The notes under the pieces: model-generated
Databases searched by the model: none
What the model was told of the DNA's origin: nothing
Seen by the model: the letters and a program-made list of their open reading frames with translations, nothing else
Made by a program: the position numbers and the translations under genes
DNA from: Piezodorus guildinii
Taxonomy: Eukaryota > Arthropoda > Insecta > Hemiptera > Pentatomidae
Assembly (NCBI GenBank): GCA_023052935.1
Contig: CM041293.1
Location: 178,856,789-178,920,788 of the forward strand
DNA: 64,000 bases
Direction: 5' to 3'
Shown: in pieces, positions 63,458 to 64,000 of the stretch
Numbering within the stretch: the stretch's first letter is position 1
Layout: each line of letters starts with the position of its first letter

Positions 63458-63560
63458 AACATTTTTTTTAATATTTATTTATTGATATTTATAAATTAAT
63501 ATATCAAGTAACTTAACTGTCCGATAAAATATATGAGAAAGACATGAAGAGAAACTGACA
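63458..63560 (-). pseudogene. Jockey-B-type 3' UTR fragment
   Basis: T-run, then tatatcaagtaacttaact...gacatgaagagaaactgaca, matching 11210-11310 in part. Only about 100 bp. Confidence 0.55.
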
Positions 63561-64000
63561 TGAAAATCCTATTAAATTCCATTAAATTTTATATCCATAC
63601 AGCTAGTTTAATAAAAATCGTTACAAAGTCCTAAAAAGATGCTAAATGCATGGTATAAAGTAGCTCTTCTGGTTAGCTAGTTTGATGAAAAGGTTGCTGT
63701 AGCATCCAGAGCGTATAGGTGTCTTAAATATGAAATTTCAGTTTCGTATGTTTTAGTTTTTGTGCTACTCTTACAACACAGAACTTTTTGAGGGTCTCGA
63801 TTCTAATTCGAAAATTTTCACGATCGCAATACTTTATATAGCAACTTTAATCAATTATTGTTAGAGCCGTTTTTGAGAAAATTGTAAAAAGGTGCATAAC
63901 GCATGGAATAAAGTGGTTCTTTTGATTAGATGATTTTGACGAATGAGGTTCTGTAACATCTCGTGTCTTAAATATGAAATTTTAGTTTTTGTGCTACTCT
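63561..64000 (-). repeat. alpha repeat, two reverse copies in tandem, cut by window end
   Basis: The first (63561-63835) ends in acgatcgcaatacttta, the alpha left end. The second starts at about 63836 inside alpha (caactttaatcaattattgttagagccg) and runs off the window. The join differs from those at 5453 and 9652. Confidence 0.8.

Overview
The window reads as repeat-dominated, AT-rich metazoan DNA, most likely from an arthropod. The evidence is the transposon fauna: Jockey-type LINEs, several mariner lineages, an R2-like LINE with a restriction-like endonuclease, Penelope-like (PLE) remnants with a GIY-YIG nuclease, a gypsy LTR element primed by tRNA-Phe, and tRNA-derived SINEs. There is no operon structure, no convincing host protein gene, no rRNA gene, no stand-alone tRNA gene and no CRISPR. 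I cannot name the species. Family names such as Jockey-A/B/C, LINE-A/D, M1-M4, SINE-A/B/C and alpha are labels for this window only.

The commonest sequence is 'alpha', a non-coding repeat of about 0.9 kb found in roughly 15 whole or partial copies on both strands. It ends in a 12-bp inverted terminal repeat, ACTTTCACTTAC / GTAAGTGAAAGT, with a conserved GC-rich extension at the right end. Other elements have inserted into alpha copies repeatedly, so the region is a set of nested insertions that can be ordered in time: mariner inside LINE-A inside alpha (2.8-5.5 kb), Jockey-B inside LINE-A (10.8-12.55 kb), Jockey-A inside alpha (15.6-20.8 kb), LINE-D inside alpha (22.3-23.9 kb), a PLE foldback and a SINE inside one alpha (35.6-37.8 kb), a mariner inside Jockey-C (52.0-54.2 kb) and a mariner inside alpha (54.9-56.1 kb).

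The only element that looks intact is Jockey-A (15850-20420, minus strand). It has a 13-bp target-site duplication, an A-tail, a 438-aa zinc-knuckle ORF1 and an 894-aa endonuclease/reverse-transcriptase ORF2, with the ORF1 stop codon touching the ORF2 start codon in the same frame. A truncated relative lies at 59.9-60.9 kb.

By region. 0-14 kb: LINE fragments, an R2-like insertion with a 32-bp target duplication, a SINE and tandem alpha copies. 14-24 kb: a hammerhead-like foldback, a T-tailed SINE, Jockey-A and further alpha/LINE nests. 24-31 kb: mariner remnants, two PLE foldbacks with hammerhead-like cores, TA microsatellites. 31.4-34.2 kb: a gypsy element whose 3' half is deleted. 34-45 kb: deleted mariners, PLE remnants including a GIY-YIG nuclease, SINEs and RTE-like LINE ends. 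45.0-47.6 kb: a decayed Tc1/mariner-type transposon with two inverted arms of about 0.9 kb. 48-64 kb: further LINE, SINE, mariner and alpha copies. About 57.5-59.8 kb and 62.8-63.45 kb are the least repetitive parts, but no gene can be supported there.

Most coding pieces are dead. They carry frameshifts, stops or internal deletions, and the mariners all lack part of the catalytic core. The open questions of most interest are what alpha is, whether the foldback hammerheads cleave, the poly(T)-tailed SINE, and the internally deleted mariner subfamily that seems to have spread after losing its catalytic centre.
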